64,000 bases of DNA from Zopfochytrium polystomum (taxonomy: Eukaryota > Chytridiomycota > Chytridiomycetes > Chytridiales > Chytridiaceae), in assembly GCA_025765615.1 (NCBI GenBank), contig JAIVFJ010000188.1, forward strand, positions 60,925-124,924, read 5' to 3'. The notes under the pieces were generated by a model. The model made no database searches and was not told the origin of the DNA. It worked only from the letters and a program-made list of their open reading frames with translations. This document shows positions 10,161 through 21,557 of the stretch, piece by piece (position 1 is the stretch's first letter; each line of letters begins with the position of its first letter). A program made the translations under genes and the position numbers.

Positions 10161-12385
10161 GGGGCAATTCCCTGGACCCTCCTCCAAGCTGCCCCTGTTT
10201 CATCACCACCACCAGCACCACAAACACCTCAGATTCCAAGCCCCACCAACTCACCATGGATGTCAAGATTCAACTCTCACCCAAGTCAACCATCACAACC
10301 AAGGCCCTTATAGACTCTGGATCATCCTGCAACATCATTGATGCCACCCTTGCCAAGTCTTGTGCCATTCCTACGATCAAGAAATCCACACCCCTCAAGG
10401 TCCACTTTGCCAATCATGCTCTGTTCAAGGAAATCAGCCATGAAACCAAGCTAAACCTCCACATCCAAGACTTTCCACCATCCATGGTCAATCTGGAAGT
10501 ATTGGATCTTGGCTCACCCACATTCTCTGTCATCCTGGGATTACCATGGCTGCAAACCCAGAACCCTGCCATTGATTGGGTCACTGGTCAAGTCCAACCT
10601 CCACCAATCGGAACAGTCACCCAAAACTCAAGTCAAGCCCCCAAGTCTCATGCTCTCAAGCCCTTGATTCAAGATTCACAGCCAGCCAAGACTCAAGTTC
10701 CACAGTTCACAGTTCATAGTCAAGATTCCAGGACAGCTCATAGAGCTCACAGTCATGGCCAAGTCTGTAGTTCACAGAACCCACAGTCAAAGATTCAAGT
10801 ACCACAGTTCACAGTCCAAATTCAAGATTCAAGCTCCACAGCTCACAGTCTTTGCCAAGAACAGAACCCTCAGTCAAAGATTCAAGAATCACAGTTCCCA
10901 GTCAACAATTCAAGCCCCACTGCTGATGAGCACAGAAGGACAGACCTTGCACCTGAAGGGGGAGATGGTTTCACCCCACCATCCAAGACACACCTTTCAC
11001 TGCTTCCTGACAGTGTGTGGGCCTATGCTATTTCCAAGGACCCCAAGCCTCACAAGATTCAAATCAGCCAAGAAGAGGAAAAACTTGAGATACTCAAGAC
11101 AAGGCATGATGCAGCAACAGCTGGACACCCAGGAGAGCACAAGACATATGAGCTTGTTTCCAGAGACTTCTACTGGCCAGGCATGAGGAAGTACATCAAG
11201 AACTATGTCAGCAGCTGTGAAACCTGTCAAAGAAACAAATCCAGCAGACACAAGCCCTATGGACTTCTGGAGCCCCTCCCAATTGCCATCAGCCCTTGGT
11301 CATCAATATCCATGGACTTCATTGTGAAACTGCCCCCATCCCATGGATTTGACTCTATCCTTGTTGTCATCTGCAGAAGGACAAAGTTGGCCCATTTCAT
11401 CCCCTGCACTGAGAATATAGATGCACAAGGAACAGCAGACCTGTTTTTGCAGCACATATTCAGGCTCCATGGGCTGCCTCAGTCAATCATCAGTGACAGA
11501 GGACCTCAGTTCAGATCTCAATTTTGGAAAGCACTCACAGCAGCCCTTGGAATCAAGTCTCAACTGTCAACTGCTTATCACCCTCAGACTGATGGACAAA
11601 CAGAAAGAACAAACCAGACTCTGGAGCAGTATTTGAGGTGCTATGTCAGCTATCAACAGGATGATTGGCCCACCCTCCTTCCACTGGCAGAATTTGCTCT
11701 CAACAATTCTCTCCACTCAAGCACCCAGCTATCTCCTTTCTTTGCAACCTATGGCTTCAATCCAAGAGGAGATCTTCTGGGACAAGAGACCCTATCCAAT
11801 GTCCAAGCTCCTGCTGCGGCTTCACACTTACATAAGCTCAAGATCATCAACTCCTTCCTGGACTCCACCCTGAAGCAAGCCCAAGAAGATGCCTCAAGAT
11901 TTGCCAACACTCACAGAATGGACCATGACCTTGCTGTGGGTCAGCAAGTTTGGCTTCTGAGGAAGAACTTGCAGACCAAAAGACCAAGTCCCAAGCTAGA
12001 CAACCTCAAGTTGGGACCTTTCAAGATCTTGGAGCAAATCAATCCAGTCACCTTCAAGCTGGATCTCCCTGCATCCATGAAGATCCACCCAGTTTTCCAT
12101 GTCAGCCTTTTGGAGAAGTTTGTGGCCAATTCCATTCCAGGCAGAGTTGTTCCTCCTCCTCCTCCAGTTGAGGTAGAAGGTGAAGAGGAATTTGAGGTTG
12201 AACAAATCTTGGATGCCAAGTGGTTTGGAAGGACACTCAAGTTCCTTGTTAAGTGGAGAGGTTACTCAGATGCTGACAACACCTGGGAGCCTGAGTCAAA
12301 CCTCACTCACTGCCAAGACCTTCTGCTCGAGTTTAAGACCAGGTACCCCACCAAGTTGCAGAAGAGGCCTAAAAGGGGGAGATGA
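10076..12385 (+). CDS. protease-integrase-chromodomain polyprotein (no RT)
   Basis: The frame is open for 769 codons and ends at the base before the 3' LTR. It opens in the -1 frame of Gag without an ATG of its own at that point. An aspartic protease (ALIDSGSSCNIID) is followed by a Gln/Ser-rich repetitive linker at about 10600-10930. Then come the integrase HHCC finger (HDAATAGHPGEHKTYELV...CETCQRNK), the DDE core (MDFIVKLP, SDRGPQFRSQFW, HPQTDGQTERTN) and a C-terminal chromodomain (KFLVKWRGYSDADNTWEPE). No YRxLN, FxDD or RNase H motifs occur, so reverse transcription must come from another element. Confidence 0.93.
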   Translation: MFLLWLQGACCQGLPKEEAPKLPGPGSLRGNSLDPPPSCPCFITTTSTTNTSDSKPHQLTMDVKIQLSPKSTITTKALIDSGSSCNIIDATLAKSCAIPTIKKSTPLKVHFANHALFKEISHETKLNLHIQDFPPSMVNLEVLDLGSPTFSVILGLPWLQTQNPAIDWVTGQVQPPPIGTVTQNSSQAPKSHALKPLIQDSQPAKTQVPQFTVHSQDSRTAHRAHSHGQVCSSQNPQSKIQVPQFTVQIQDSSSTAHSLCQEQNPQSKIQESQFPVNNSSPTADEHRRTDLAPEGGDGFTPPSKTHLSLLPDSVWAYAISKDPKPHKIQISQEEEKLEILKTRHDAATAGHPGEHKTYELVSRDFYWPGMRKYIKNYVSSCETCQRNKSSRHKPYGLLEPLPIAISPWSSISMDFIVKLPPSHGFDSILVVICRRTKLAHFIPCTENIDAQGTADLFLQHIFRLHGLPQSIISDRGPQFRSQFWKALTAALGIKSQLSTAYHPQTDGQTERTNQTLEQYLRCYVSYQQDDWPTLLPLAEFALNNSLHSSTQLSPFFATYGFNPRGDLLGQETLSNVQAPAAASHLHKLKIINSFLDSTLKQAQEDASRFANTHRMDHDLAVGQQVWLLRKNLQTKRPSPKLDNLKLGPFKILEQINPVTFKLDLPASMKIHPVFHVSLLEKFVANSIPGRVVPPPPPVEVEGEEEFEVEQILDAKWFGRTLKFLVKWRGYSDADNTWEPESNLTHCQDLLLEFKTRYPTKLQKRPKRGR
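10660..10935 (+). repeat. in-frame degenerate repeats in the Pol linker
   Basis: Three imperfect copies of a unit of roughly 90-110 bases encode variants of QVPQFTV..QDS...AHS..QNPQSKIQ. They occupy the place where RT and RNase H normally lie between protease and integrase. Confidence 0.8.
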
Positions 12386-12738
12386 TGTTATGAATCACCC
12401 TCTGGAAACCTCTGGAACCTTCTAGAACATTCCTTCATGGAACCTTCTGGAACCTTCTGGAACCTTTTAGAACATTCCTTCATGGAACCTTGTGGAACCT
12501 TCTGGAACCTTCTTTGCTTTCCTGACTTGTCTTGTTGTCATTGGTATCATTGGTATCATTGTATTACTAATTGCTCTTTCTGGAACTTTCTTGGAGTCTT
12601 GACAAGGAACACTCTCAAAAGGTATAAAAGGGGGATGGGGGACCTGTCCCATCCCTCAAGTGAATTATTGTTTCCAATACAATCATCACTCCTCTCAGTT
12701 CCTTGTCTGCCTTGTCCTGTCCTGCCCTGTTCCTGACA
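12386..12738 (+). repeat. 3' LTR
   Basis: 353 bases with no difference from the 5' LTR that I could find by eye; its 99-codon internal frame is the same as in the 5' copy. It follows directly on the stop of the integrase-chromodomain frame, and the purine-rich aaaagggggagatga just before it fits a polypurine tract. Confidence 0.95.
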
Positions 12739-12743
12739 GCACC
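12739..12743. repeat. target site duplication, right (GCACC)
   Basis: Identical to 8839-8843. Confidence 0.9.
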
Positions 12744-14460
12744 CATGGATAAGCCTAAAGGAGTTGGTAAAAAAACACTTGAACCTGGGAGCAGCTGGAG
12801 CTGTTGGAGACGGTTTGGCTTCGAGCGAAACTCTGTTGGCGACAGGGAGCCAAGTCCCTCTGGCCCGGCCCCTCCACAAGAACCTGTCAGAACTAGACCA
12901 ACTCCACCTCCTGGCCAAGATAGAGGAGATGGTCCAGAAGGGCGGCGCGTAGGACTTCACAGCGGCGCCACTTCGCCCTCAGGGAGGGAAGATTCCTGCA
13001 AGGCTGGATGGTCAGCCCCACGGTTCTGATCCAGCAAAAGGACAAGATTCAACAGTTTGCGGACTACAGGGGGGTCAACGCGCTGCTCTAGCCCCCTTCA
13101 AGGTTCACCTTCACAACCCAGGCGTCGTTGGTTCAGTTTATGTTGACGCAGGCTTACTTGGGTGGACATTGCAGATGGGTATTGGCACATTGTAGCCTGC
13201 TTGCCTGGCAGGTGGTGGCTGCTTGTCATGGCACTCCGACGCCTCTGGCAAATTCTTGTCCTCACGTCCGGCGTCCTCTCCGCTCTGCAGATGTTTTCGA
13301 TGATGTTGAAGTTCCCGGTTGGGCTCCTGCACCAGATGAGTCTGGCCATCCTGAACTACATGAACGACCTGGCCACCTGCAATACGACGCTGGCTGAGGC
13401 CTCCTGACCTCTTCTCCTCACAATCCTGCTTCTACAGGCCCTGGGGTTCATCAAGTGGGAGAAGTTGGAGCTGCCCAAAACAGTTCGCCAGTTCCTTGGA
13501 CTACAGTGGATCTGCATTGGGGCCTTGTCTCCCTCCCAGAGAAACGCCTAGCAGCGCTGCCGGCGTGCTTGCTACTAGCTGCACACTCCGACCGCCGCCT
13601 GTTGAAGAAGGTTGCTGCGATTCTTAAGCCTCTCTGGCGTTCCCAGCAGCGGTGATTTTCGCTCACTCTCTCCAATGCGACCAGAATCAGGTTGTCAAGC
13701 AGAAGGTTGCTCCCCTCCCAGTGGCAGGAGTGCGGCAAGCGTGGGCACGACTCCGGGTAAAAATCTCTCCCAGCAGCCATGCGGCCCTGTGGAAGCTGCT
13801 GAGCATGCTTCAGGACTCGAACGGATGGTATTTTCTTCCAACACCCTCACATGGGTGGGGGGTCATTGTGCTCCTACCTGGATTGCCGAGTCCCCTACAG
13901 CTGGGAGAGCTGTGGTCTCCTGCGCTGCGGCATCGATTTTTTCCAGAAATTACGGCGGCCTCGATTGCTTTGGCAATTTCAGGCCAAAGTCTCGGGTGTC
14001 TGTATCGAACAACGTCCTTGAAGCCCTAGCGCACATACGTCTTGTACAGCTGCTCCATTGTCGCAGTCTCTTGCCCCCCCAGGGTCACTTCCTTCACCAG
14101 TTGAACAACACACACAGTGTTCTACATAAACTGAGGCAAAGGCGCTCAGGCAGATCGCCTCTCGCAGACCATGGAGATCCTCCTTCGAGATCACCTGTCA
14201 GCAGGTTTTTCCTGCGAGGCAGAGCACATTCCAGGGATCAGAACACACAGGCCGACACTGACTCTCGCCAACCAGCTGACCAGGCGGGATGGACTCTGTC
14301 CTCCTCGCTCTTTCACCAGTTTGACCAGCTCTGGGGCCCCATTCATTCGACCTCTTGGCGTCTGGGCTCTGAAAGAATTCGCTATTCCAGCAATCCATTC
14401 AAGCCATACTACTTTTTGTTCCACGAGTTCTCAAATATAATGATAATATGCCATGATCTG
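12739..14460 (+). mobile_element. decayed DIRS-like retroelement (RT/RNase H remains)
   Basis: Fragments in shifting plus frames follow the order of a DIRS-type RT-RNase H: FADYRGVNAL near 13060, DIADGYWHI at about 13165, LNYMNDLA near 13355 (degenerate catalytic YxDD region), LGFIKWEKLELPKTVRQFLG near 13445, SLPEKRLAAL near 13530, AEHIPGIR near 14220 and LFHQFDQLWGP near 14310. Stops and frameshifts interrupt all of them, so the copy is dead. No methyltransferase or tyrosine recombinase could be traced. The Gypsy element is inserted at its left edge, so part of the 7.5-8.8 kb stretch may be its 5' half. Confidence 0.65.
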
Positions 14461-15760
14461 CTTTGACTGATTGGTGTAAAGATCATTTGAACTGAGGGTG
14501 ATCACACTGTTGTCAGTGTAGATGACAAGAGGAGTTTGGAGACGGAAGTTGAAGTGCTGAGTAGAGTTGGGATGGTGCCTTAAGTTCTCTTCCCAGTTCA
14601 GACAGCTTCGTATTCAGCTTCCTGCAGTGACAGCGTGACAGTGCTGCTCCAAACAGATTTCCAACCAATAGCTGTGCCTCCAAATAGGACATAGTAGCCA
14701 AGCTGTGATTTTCCATCTGAGTGGACACCATGGGCAGCGGAGTAACCAGCTATATCTGCGAAGTTGCGAGAATAGAATAACCATACTCACTATTGCACTT
14801 GAGACATTCGAGAACCTGAATAAGGATCTTCATGTGTTGCTCGCTGGGATTCTTGCTGAAGGCACCAAGGTATGATCTGGTTGAGTGTGTGTTGCAAGGG
14901 ATTTGTTGCTGCCAAGGATTGCCTGGTACAGTCTCTGATATGAATCTGCTTCGTCGATCCTAAGTGGTTGAAGATTGAGACTACTGGGAAGGGCAGTTAC
15001 TGCAGTGCTGTTGTTGATATTGTTGGCATGGCGCTCAAGTAACTCCTTGATATAGGCCTTCTGATGCAAGATTCCGTTATTGCAATGTTCCAGCTGCATA
15101 TTGAGAATGGTTTTGATTCCTCCATCGCAGAGCTTGTTATGAGATTTTAGCAGTGCAATGGCAGAAGTAATCTCCCCAGAACCCCCAAAGAAACAAATGT
15201 CATCAACATAAATGGCAATGAAAACGACTTTCCATCCACTTGACAGAAGAGGATACAGGGATCTGCTGCGCATTGCTGATAACAGCTCTCTTAAGTAGCC
15301 AGATTTTGCTGTCACTGCAGTAGCTGTCAGGCTGCTCCTAAATGGGCACATCAAGCATGCTGTTTAGGTGCACATTGCTGGTGTCGACGTTTGCAGCCGC
15401 CAAGGCAATGAGCCAATGAAGACTATTGATTCAGACAACAGGAGAGTGAGTATTCCAAAAATCAATGCCATGACGTTGAGTGAAGCCTGTAGCCACAAGC
15501 CGGGCTCAGAAGTGCTCATTGCTGCTGTCTGGTTGAAGTTTGACTTTATAGACCCATTCGTTCTGCACAACCTTGATGTTGGTGGCCAACATGGATTCTG
15601 CATGAGTCTGAGGATTGGGACATGTTGTGCTTGTGAGGTAGGTTCGCTCTGAATTTGAATGCTTGGCTGAGCTGCCAGGTGATGGTGAACGTGAATGTTG
15701 GCGATGAGGTGGTTCTGGTGGCAGTGGATCTGGGAGTGGAGTTGCTTGTGGTGCATCCCT
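14410..15760 (-). mobile_element. decayed Ty1/Copia retrotransposon (RT-RNase H relic)
   Basis: On the minus strand, fragments appear in the order of a Copia Pol: KARLVA.GF.QR.G.D-type remains near 15470-15540, the RT catalytic box IAIYVDDICFFGG near 15190-15225, then a GGIKTILNMQLEH...ILHQKAYIKELLERH stretch. RNase H follows (SDGKSQLGYYVLFGG...GWKSVWSSTVTLSLQEAEYEA) near 14570-14740. Frameshifts and stops are frequent and LTRs were not found. Confidence 0.75.
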
Positions 15761-18700
15761 AATATTGGAGGGTTATGTTTGTTTTATGGTGAGGAAGAAA
15801 AGAACCTAGTGGGTCTGTCTGTGATGGTTTTATCTTCAAGGGGCTTTGAGACAAATTAGTTTGTGATACTATCAGACATTCTACACATAAAACAAATCAA
15901 GGGAGAAAATTCTACGCCGGTGAGCCTTCTGCACGATGTTGGTCTGGGTCCCCCAGTACCCTATGAGGCGAGGCGACCACTCCCCCATACACAGCTTGCC
16001 CTCAACGCTTTCCCCTGCGTCTCGCCTGGGCACATCAGGAGAATAATTGTCTCCTGGTTGGCGCTCCTTACGGAATGGGCTCCCTGCTCAGGACTCCACC
16101 TCCTCTGCACAGGTCTGGGCCACACTAGCCTACAAGCTGGGACTTCAGTGTTCATGGGCTTTCGGTTGATTTACATTGCCGGTCTGCCACCTGGCCCAGC
16201 CTTCCTTAGTCATGCCTATAGTGTTTCCAGTAAGACCCACTGGAGGTGATGTTAATTGCAGTAGCACGGAATCCAACCTGTTGTGCCGTCGCTGCCAACT
16301 CCAGAGCTGTACACTGTTATCAGATTCACCTTTGCTGCGCGTTACCTCTACATGATACTTTTATACCAATTCCAGTTTAACGTTTTCCAATGGCTCAATC
16401 CAGGTTCTCATTGCTGAGGATGAATGTTGACTGAATGGAGCAAATTTTGATGTTGTTGTCTTCTGGAGTGACTGCTGCGGGGAATGGGTTGATGCTTTGT
16501 CTGACTTTGTTAAGGCTGCAGAAAACTAAAATCTCCACTAATGTTCTGGCACTGCTGGGTCAACTGAAGAAATACAAATTGAAGATAACGTGGTCAATTG
16601 TGTCTGTTGGTTTCGGGAAAAAATAAAGATTAAGGTGGAGTTAGTAATGGTTAGTATAGTTTTGAGTTTAAATGGAGTTTCATAGTTTGATAATGAGTTG
16701 CCTGAATTCTTTAAGTGTTCTTGTGGTGAGACTCTGCGGAGAACTATTAGTGCAAGCTACAACAAAGATTTAGCCTGATGTTTGCTTCTGTGCCTCCAAG
16801 GAATTGGAAATATTTTCGCAAGAGTCCAGCATCCAGGCAAAATTGTAAAGCCTCTGCTTCAGTACAAGTAATGTTGGGTCAGCATATAGAGAGCATTCAA
16901 GACTTAGAAGTGCTGGACAGAATTAGGCGCTTAAAACTGATGTTTACAGGTCTGGTCTTGAGTTATGAAATGAACTAAGAGTTGTTACATCTGTTGTTGA
17001 GGCTCAAGCTAAAAGAGTTTGGAACTCTTGAAGATGGTTAGAATTTAGTGATGCAAGACACAAATCTTAGAGCTGATGAGTTTTGCTTGGCGTTTAATGA
17101 CAAACTCATTCACAATCTGTTCTTAGAAATGAATGTTGATACTCCTGATTGGCCAATGGGCCATCTGCAATATTGTCTTCTGCCACCCAAAATGGTTGAG
17201 GCCAGCAGGGTCTAATAGTGAGTGCAAGTGCAATGAGATTGGCTGAGGTGTGAACTTTGGAGATTTGTGTAACTGGAGAGACTGGATAAGTAAGTTACTG
17301 TGGCTTGGGCATTGTGGGTGAGTGCTGAGCTCCAAAGTGGAGGAATCCTCTTTGACTACAGGCTGACTCCAGACTAAGCACACAGAGATGGTGTTTTCAG
17401 TGGAAAGTGAACATTCACTGGCAAGGGCTCTGTGATGTGGTGTATGCCCAACACAAGAGTGTGCATTTATTCCAGTAAGTTAATTTGTGTGATAGTAGTT
17501 AATAACGCAATGTTGAAAAACAGAATAAGAGGCTTAGTCTGTTATTATAATATCAAGATCCAGAACAATTGTTGACCGTTGGTATGTTGGGCTGAACAGG
17601 TGGCAGGTTCAGGTGGTCATCCCAATCACTAGTGTGTTGTGCGTGAGAAATGCCTGTTGAGGTTGAAGTTGGAACTGAAGGGCTGATTGAGAGGATGGAG
17701 TGATCCTCCAGCAATACCACCATATGGTTGCAGGATGTATCACTGTTTGTCACAGATGGTGACAGTGGGTTGTCTGTGTCTGGATAAGGATAATTCTTTT
17801 AGTGCAGCAAGTGTGGAGGTATTGGGGAAGAGATATGAGTCGTAGTCTGAGAATAGTGTGTTTGAATGAAGGAAAGGTGAGGCGATTGAGACTGGTTGCA
17901 GGAGAACTTAGCTGTCTATCTTCTCCTGAATCAGATGTCATTATTCATCCTCGCAATCCCAGAAGGCAAAGAGAACATTGTGTCTATGACGCTGATGCAC
18001 GAGTTGAATGTCCAGTTTTTGGAAAGGGCGAATATTCTCCAACTGCTGATTTTGCCAAGTTGTCAACTTGATGGTACGCTTCAGTGAAGCAGGCAATGAA
18101 GTCATCCAAGGCTTTGGTCAGTTCCATTTTGATGCATTCAAGTATCAATGATGTCCTTCCAAGTTCCTTATCTCATTGATCATTGTTTTTCTTGAGAGTT
18201 CTGCAGCAACGTCCTTCAACCAGTCACTGAAATTCTCCAATACCTCAGGAACTCTGAAGGACTTGGCAATGTACTTGGTTGTCTCAGTAGTCAGGCTGTT
18301 TTCAAAGATCGATTGTGTGTGCCAAGTTTGAGTGAATTTTGTTGGGTTTTGAGTGTGTTGTGAAGGTGGTGTTTCAGCAGATGAGTCGCGCCGACTAGGC
18401 GAAAAAAAGATTGGCTTTTTTCATTGTTTTGTTTGGTTTTTGACCAAGATGCTCAAACTGAGCGGAACAAAGCTTTGACAAGCGCCCTGGGCTAGGAGAT
18501 CGCACGGCTTCAGCTGCATGAATCGCTACGCTGAGACAAATCGCTCACAGTTGGTCTCCTTGACTGCCCTCCCGAAGCTTACTCACCCCCCTGTGCAATG
18601 GCCTCGGCAAGAACGCGCTGCGCTGACAAGGCGGAAGGAAGAACGGTCGCGAAATGGGCGGGGAATTACCGTGAGAGTTGGATGCCGAGAGGCACGGGAT

Positions 18701-18891
18701 GGGAGACGACCGCTGCGATGCAATGAGGAAGGCTGAGGGCTTGATGGACGTATAGAAGTGGACTGCGATGTGGGTTTGTGTACTTTCTTCGTTGAGGTTG
18801 TGGTGAGGAAAGAACTGAAGATACCTTTGCTTGATGAAGAATTGGTTATGGCAGTAGTGGTTGTGCCCGAGAGCGGTCGGTGCGAGCGGGC
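15761..18891. other. non-coding or decayed sequence, no intact feature
   Basis: About 3.1 kb of relatively AT-rich sequence without an intact long frame. A minus-strand fragment around 18020-18290 (FSDWLKDVAAELSR, then a frameshifted TKALDDFIACFTEAYHQVD) looks once-coding and may be Gag-like remains of the Copia relic. Nothing else was identified. The stretch ends at the left edge of duplication copy B. Confidence 0.45.
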
Positions 18892-19133
18892 CCTACTGTC
18901 GAGCTATCGGCGCCCGACCATGCTGCCTCCTCTCCGTGGACTAATGCTTCATATGCTGCTATCTGTTTGTCATTGTTCATTTGTCGGAAGCGTGAGGCGT
19001 GGGGCGGCGAAACCTGCAAAGGGCGGCGGAAACCGAGCAGAAACCTCCAAAAAAGGGCCTTCTTCGTGGCTACACAACTACTATTCTCGAGCGAAATGGC
19101 CGAAAAACAACAAACAAACCAGAAACCTTCATA

Positions 19134-20827
19134 CTAAAACTCAGTGGGCAGATCCTCGGTCGCGTCACTCATCGGCATGTCCTCCAACAGACCCGGGTAC
19201 GCGTCCACTAGTCGCACAAGCTCCTCCCTCCGTACGCCAATCACCAAAACCGCCATTACACCCTCGACGTCCACGGCGCGCCGCTTCTCGTCCAAAACGT
19301 GCAGGACGACGCGCAGATCGTGCGCAATGACCGCGTCGTGCCACCGCCCGTCTGGGTTCATGCACGACGCGGGGGTACTGCGGATCCTGTTTTGCCGAGA
19401 GCGGGGAGGGGACCGCGTCGCGTCGGTCGACCACAAGCGGCGGAGTTGCGAATCGAAGCAAGGCGGTCTGGGACGCTGTGGTGTCGGGCAGTTGCGGGGA
19501 GTCGTCACGGGTCCACGACAGCGGAAGCAGGGTGTTTGACGATGCCGAGGAGTTGGAAGTCGGTGGTGCAAATTGGTACCGCTCACAGACCTTTTGCGTC
19601 GCGTGAGTGTGAACCTTTTTGCTTTTGGCGAATTTGGACTCTCCGCGGAGGTACCCGATGACTTCAACAATCTCGACGGTGACAGCAGTGATTTCTGGAA
19701 GGGTTGACGTCCCGAGCAGCGCGCCGACTGTGATGTCGAGAAAGGCGGTGTCGGACGGGGCCAGGCGACTGTGCGCAAGCGACAGTTTCCATGGGAACTC
19801 AGGAGCTCTCGCCTGCATCGTTTCAAGTCGCTTTCTCAATGCGCTCTGGAGGACGTCTGCGATTTGCGTCTTCGAATACATGAAGACGGAGATGTCTTTG
19901 GTGAGGGAGACAATGCCGTCGCCTCCGAATTGGCCTTTTCTCGGAACAGCGACTTCCACCGTCAGCCTGTAGTGCGTGTTGGTCGCGGATTCGTTCAGGT
20001 TCAAAGCTATGAGGTCAACAGGCGGAGGATACACTTGTGTGAAGGCGTATCGGAAGGAGGCATAGAAGGATTCTCGTGGACCCTGTTCGCGGTCGAGAAC
20101 TCAATGTAGCTTTTGAATTAACAAGAAGAGAGGGAGACTAACCAGCCTTTGGATCTGTAACCTGTGGAGGCTGGGCTGAATCAGACGCCATGTCACCAGA
20201 TGTTTGGGGACACTCCTGCTTGAGATGTTCTCAAAAGGTGCCTTGACGAGGTTCTTGCTCGCCATGTTAGCGCTCAAGTCCAGCGACACCATGACGTGCT
20301 CAAGTGCAGTGGTTTTGTTGTTGGTGATGCGAATCACCCCGGCGATGGACCACGGCCCGAGCCCCGGCAAGCCGTTGAAGCCGTGAACGAAAGGCGATGA
20401 CGGCGCTGGTTGGAGGTCGTGATAGGCCTCGACGGACCTGTGAAGCGCGATCTCGATGTCACCGGGTTGGCGGACGGCAAATCTGGAGGGGTCCGGCGCG
20501 ATCTTTGCCGGGAGCACGCGAATGTCGGGGTCGACGGGTCCGGGCTCAAGGTTGTTGCTCAACAAGCGCGCATCACCGCGCTGGAAGGAGAGCGGTGGGT
20601 GCCTGGCATCGTCGACGAACCCGCCGGTGCGAGTTTGTTGGAAGATGGGGAGAACGGGGGTAGTCGGGTGCGCCTTCGGCGAGGAGGACGTCCAGCGATC
20701 GGCGCAGGATCGGGTGGGCGACGAAGACGCGGGAGGAGGCGGAGGCCGAGTCGGGGTCGCCGACGGTGGCGACGACGGAGACTTTAGGCGAGCCAGTGGC
20801 ATCGGAGTCGCTGCGATTGCTGAACAT
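19134..20827 (-). pseudogene. arrestin-like paralogue B, two frameshifts
   Basis: Exons 20827-20143 and 20082-19134, with the family intron (60 bases) conserved. Relative to A there are two single-G insertions in G runs: GGGGG at 20656-20660 (A has four) after the GAPDYP motif, and GGGGG at 19371-19375 (A has four) in the PQYPASCMNP region. Each shifts the frame, and the expected downstream sequence resumes in the new frame. A segment between the ENVS and KHL motifs is also several codons shorter than in A. Apart from these lesions the copy is as well preserved as the others, so the insertions could be sequencing errors and the gene alive. Confidence 0.7.
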
Positions 20828-20948
20828 TGGTTTCGCGTGATTTGCGACGAGAAGAAGCGTCTTGGACGGGCTCGATCGCTTTTCGCTCAAGAATCCCACC
20901 ACCGACACCGTGGACGATTGAATTTATTGTTATTGCGCACGAAGTGCT

Positions 20949-20975
20949 CTCTGTCTGTCTGTCTGTCTGTCTGTC
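20949..20975. repeat. TCTG microsatellite, short copy
   Basis: Six TCTG units at the position equivalent to 4235-4295 in duplication copy A. Confidence 0.9.
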
Positions 20976-21015
20976 GCTGCGCACCAAATATTTTAATTCG
21001 GATGAGACTGGGCGG

Positions 21016-21557
21016 TGGGTAAGGTGGGACTGGGCATTGCATGTTTCATGCACAAATATTACACTGGCCCACTTTTTGCCACAAAAAATCTTTTTACTTC
21101 GTGGCTCCATTTGTTTTTCAATTCTTGCCGTGCAACCATTGAGATGCTGGGAAACCGGGAGACAGAAGCTGAGACAGACTGAGAGAGACACTCTGCTGTA
21201 TGCCACTACCAGCGACAGGGAGGTAGACAGACAACCTTCTTTCTCTGTCGGCAGCTATTTCTGGGTGTCTGTCTCTGTGTCTCGCATTTTAAAAGATGTC
21301 TCTCCGCCTTGTTTTGTGGGGTTGGTGGTTCGCCCACAATCTTTTTACGAAGTGGACACCAAGCAAAAAGATTTTGTGGCAAAAAGTGGCCTGGTGCCAA
21401 CAATTATGCAATTTACTGTAATATGCCCAGTGTGCGTGCACATACAGCACATGAATGCATGCAGTGAGTGTGCCATGACCTGATTGATTATTTGGGTCCG
21501 AAAAAACTAACGAACCGCAGGCATGGTCGTTCGCTGTCCGCGCCTTGGCCTTTAAAA
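21016..21557. other. intergenic, no gene seen
   Basis: It contains a loose inverted relation between cacaaaaaatctttttacttcgtggctcca (about 21081) and tttttacgaagtggacaccaagcaaaaagattttgtggc (about 21343), i.e. roughly 30-base inverted repeats some 230 bases apart, possibly remains of a small MITE-like element. Confidence 0.4.

Larger units (their letters stand above)
8844..12738 (+). mobile_element. Tf1-like Ty3/Gypsy LTR retrotransposon lacking RT/RNase H
   Basis: A 3895-base element bounded by two 353-base LTRs that look identical and begin TG and end CA. It is flanked by the 5-base target duplication GCACC (8839-8843 and 12739-12743). Inside are an intact Gag and an intact second frame that carries protease, integrase and a chromodomain. 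Reverse transcriptase and RNase H are entirely absent, and the protease reads through a Gln/Ser-rich linker into the integrase in one frame. A self-priming site follows the 5' LTR. Matching LTRs and undamaged frames indicate recent insertion, so the copy was probably mobilised in trans by an autonomous relative. Confidence 0.93.
18892..21015. repeat. segmental duplication, copy B
   Basis: The partner of 2137-4345. It carries arrestin-like copy B and the short TCTG tract. The transposon nest now separating A and B therefore accumulated after, or at the same time as, the duplication. Confidence 0.85.

Noticed and set aside
18758..19330. 190-codon plus-strand frame across the left edge of duplication copy B
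   Set aside because: It mixes unique and duplicated sequence, has an Arg/Pro-rich end opposite the arrestin-like exon, and is not open in copy A.
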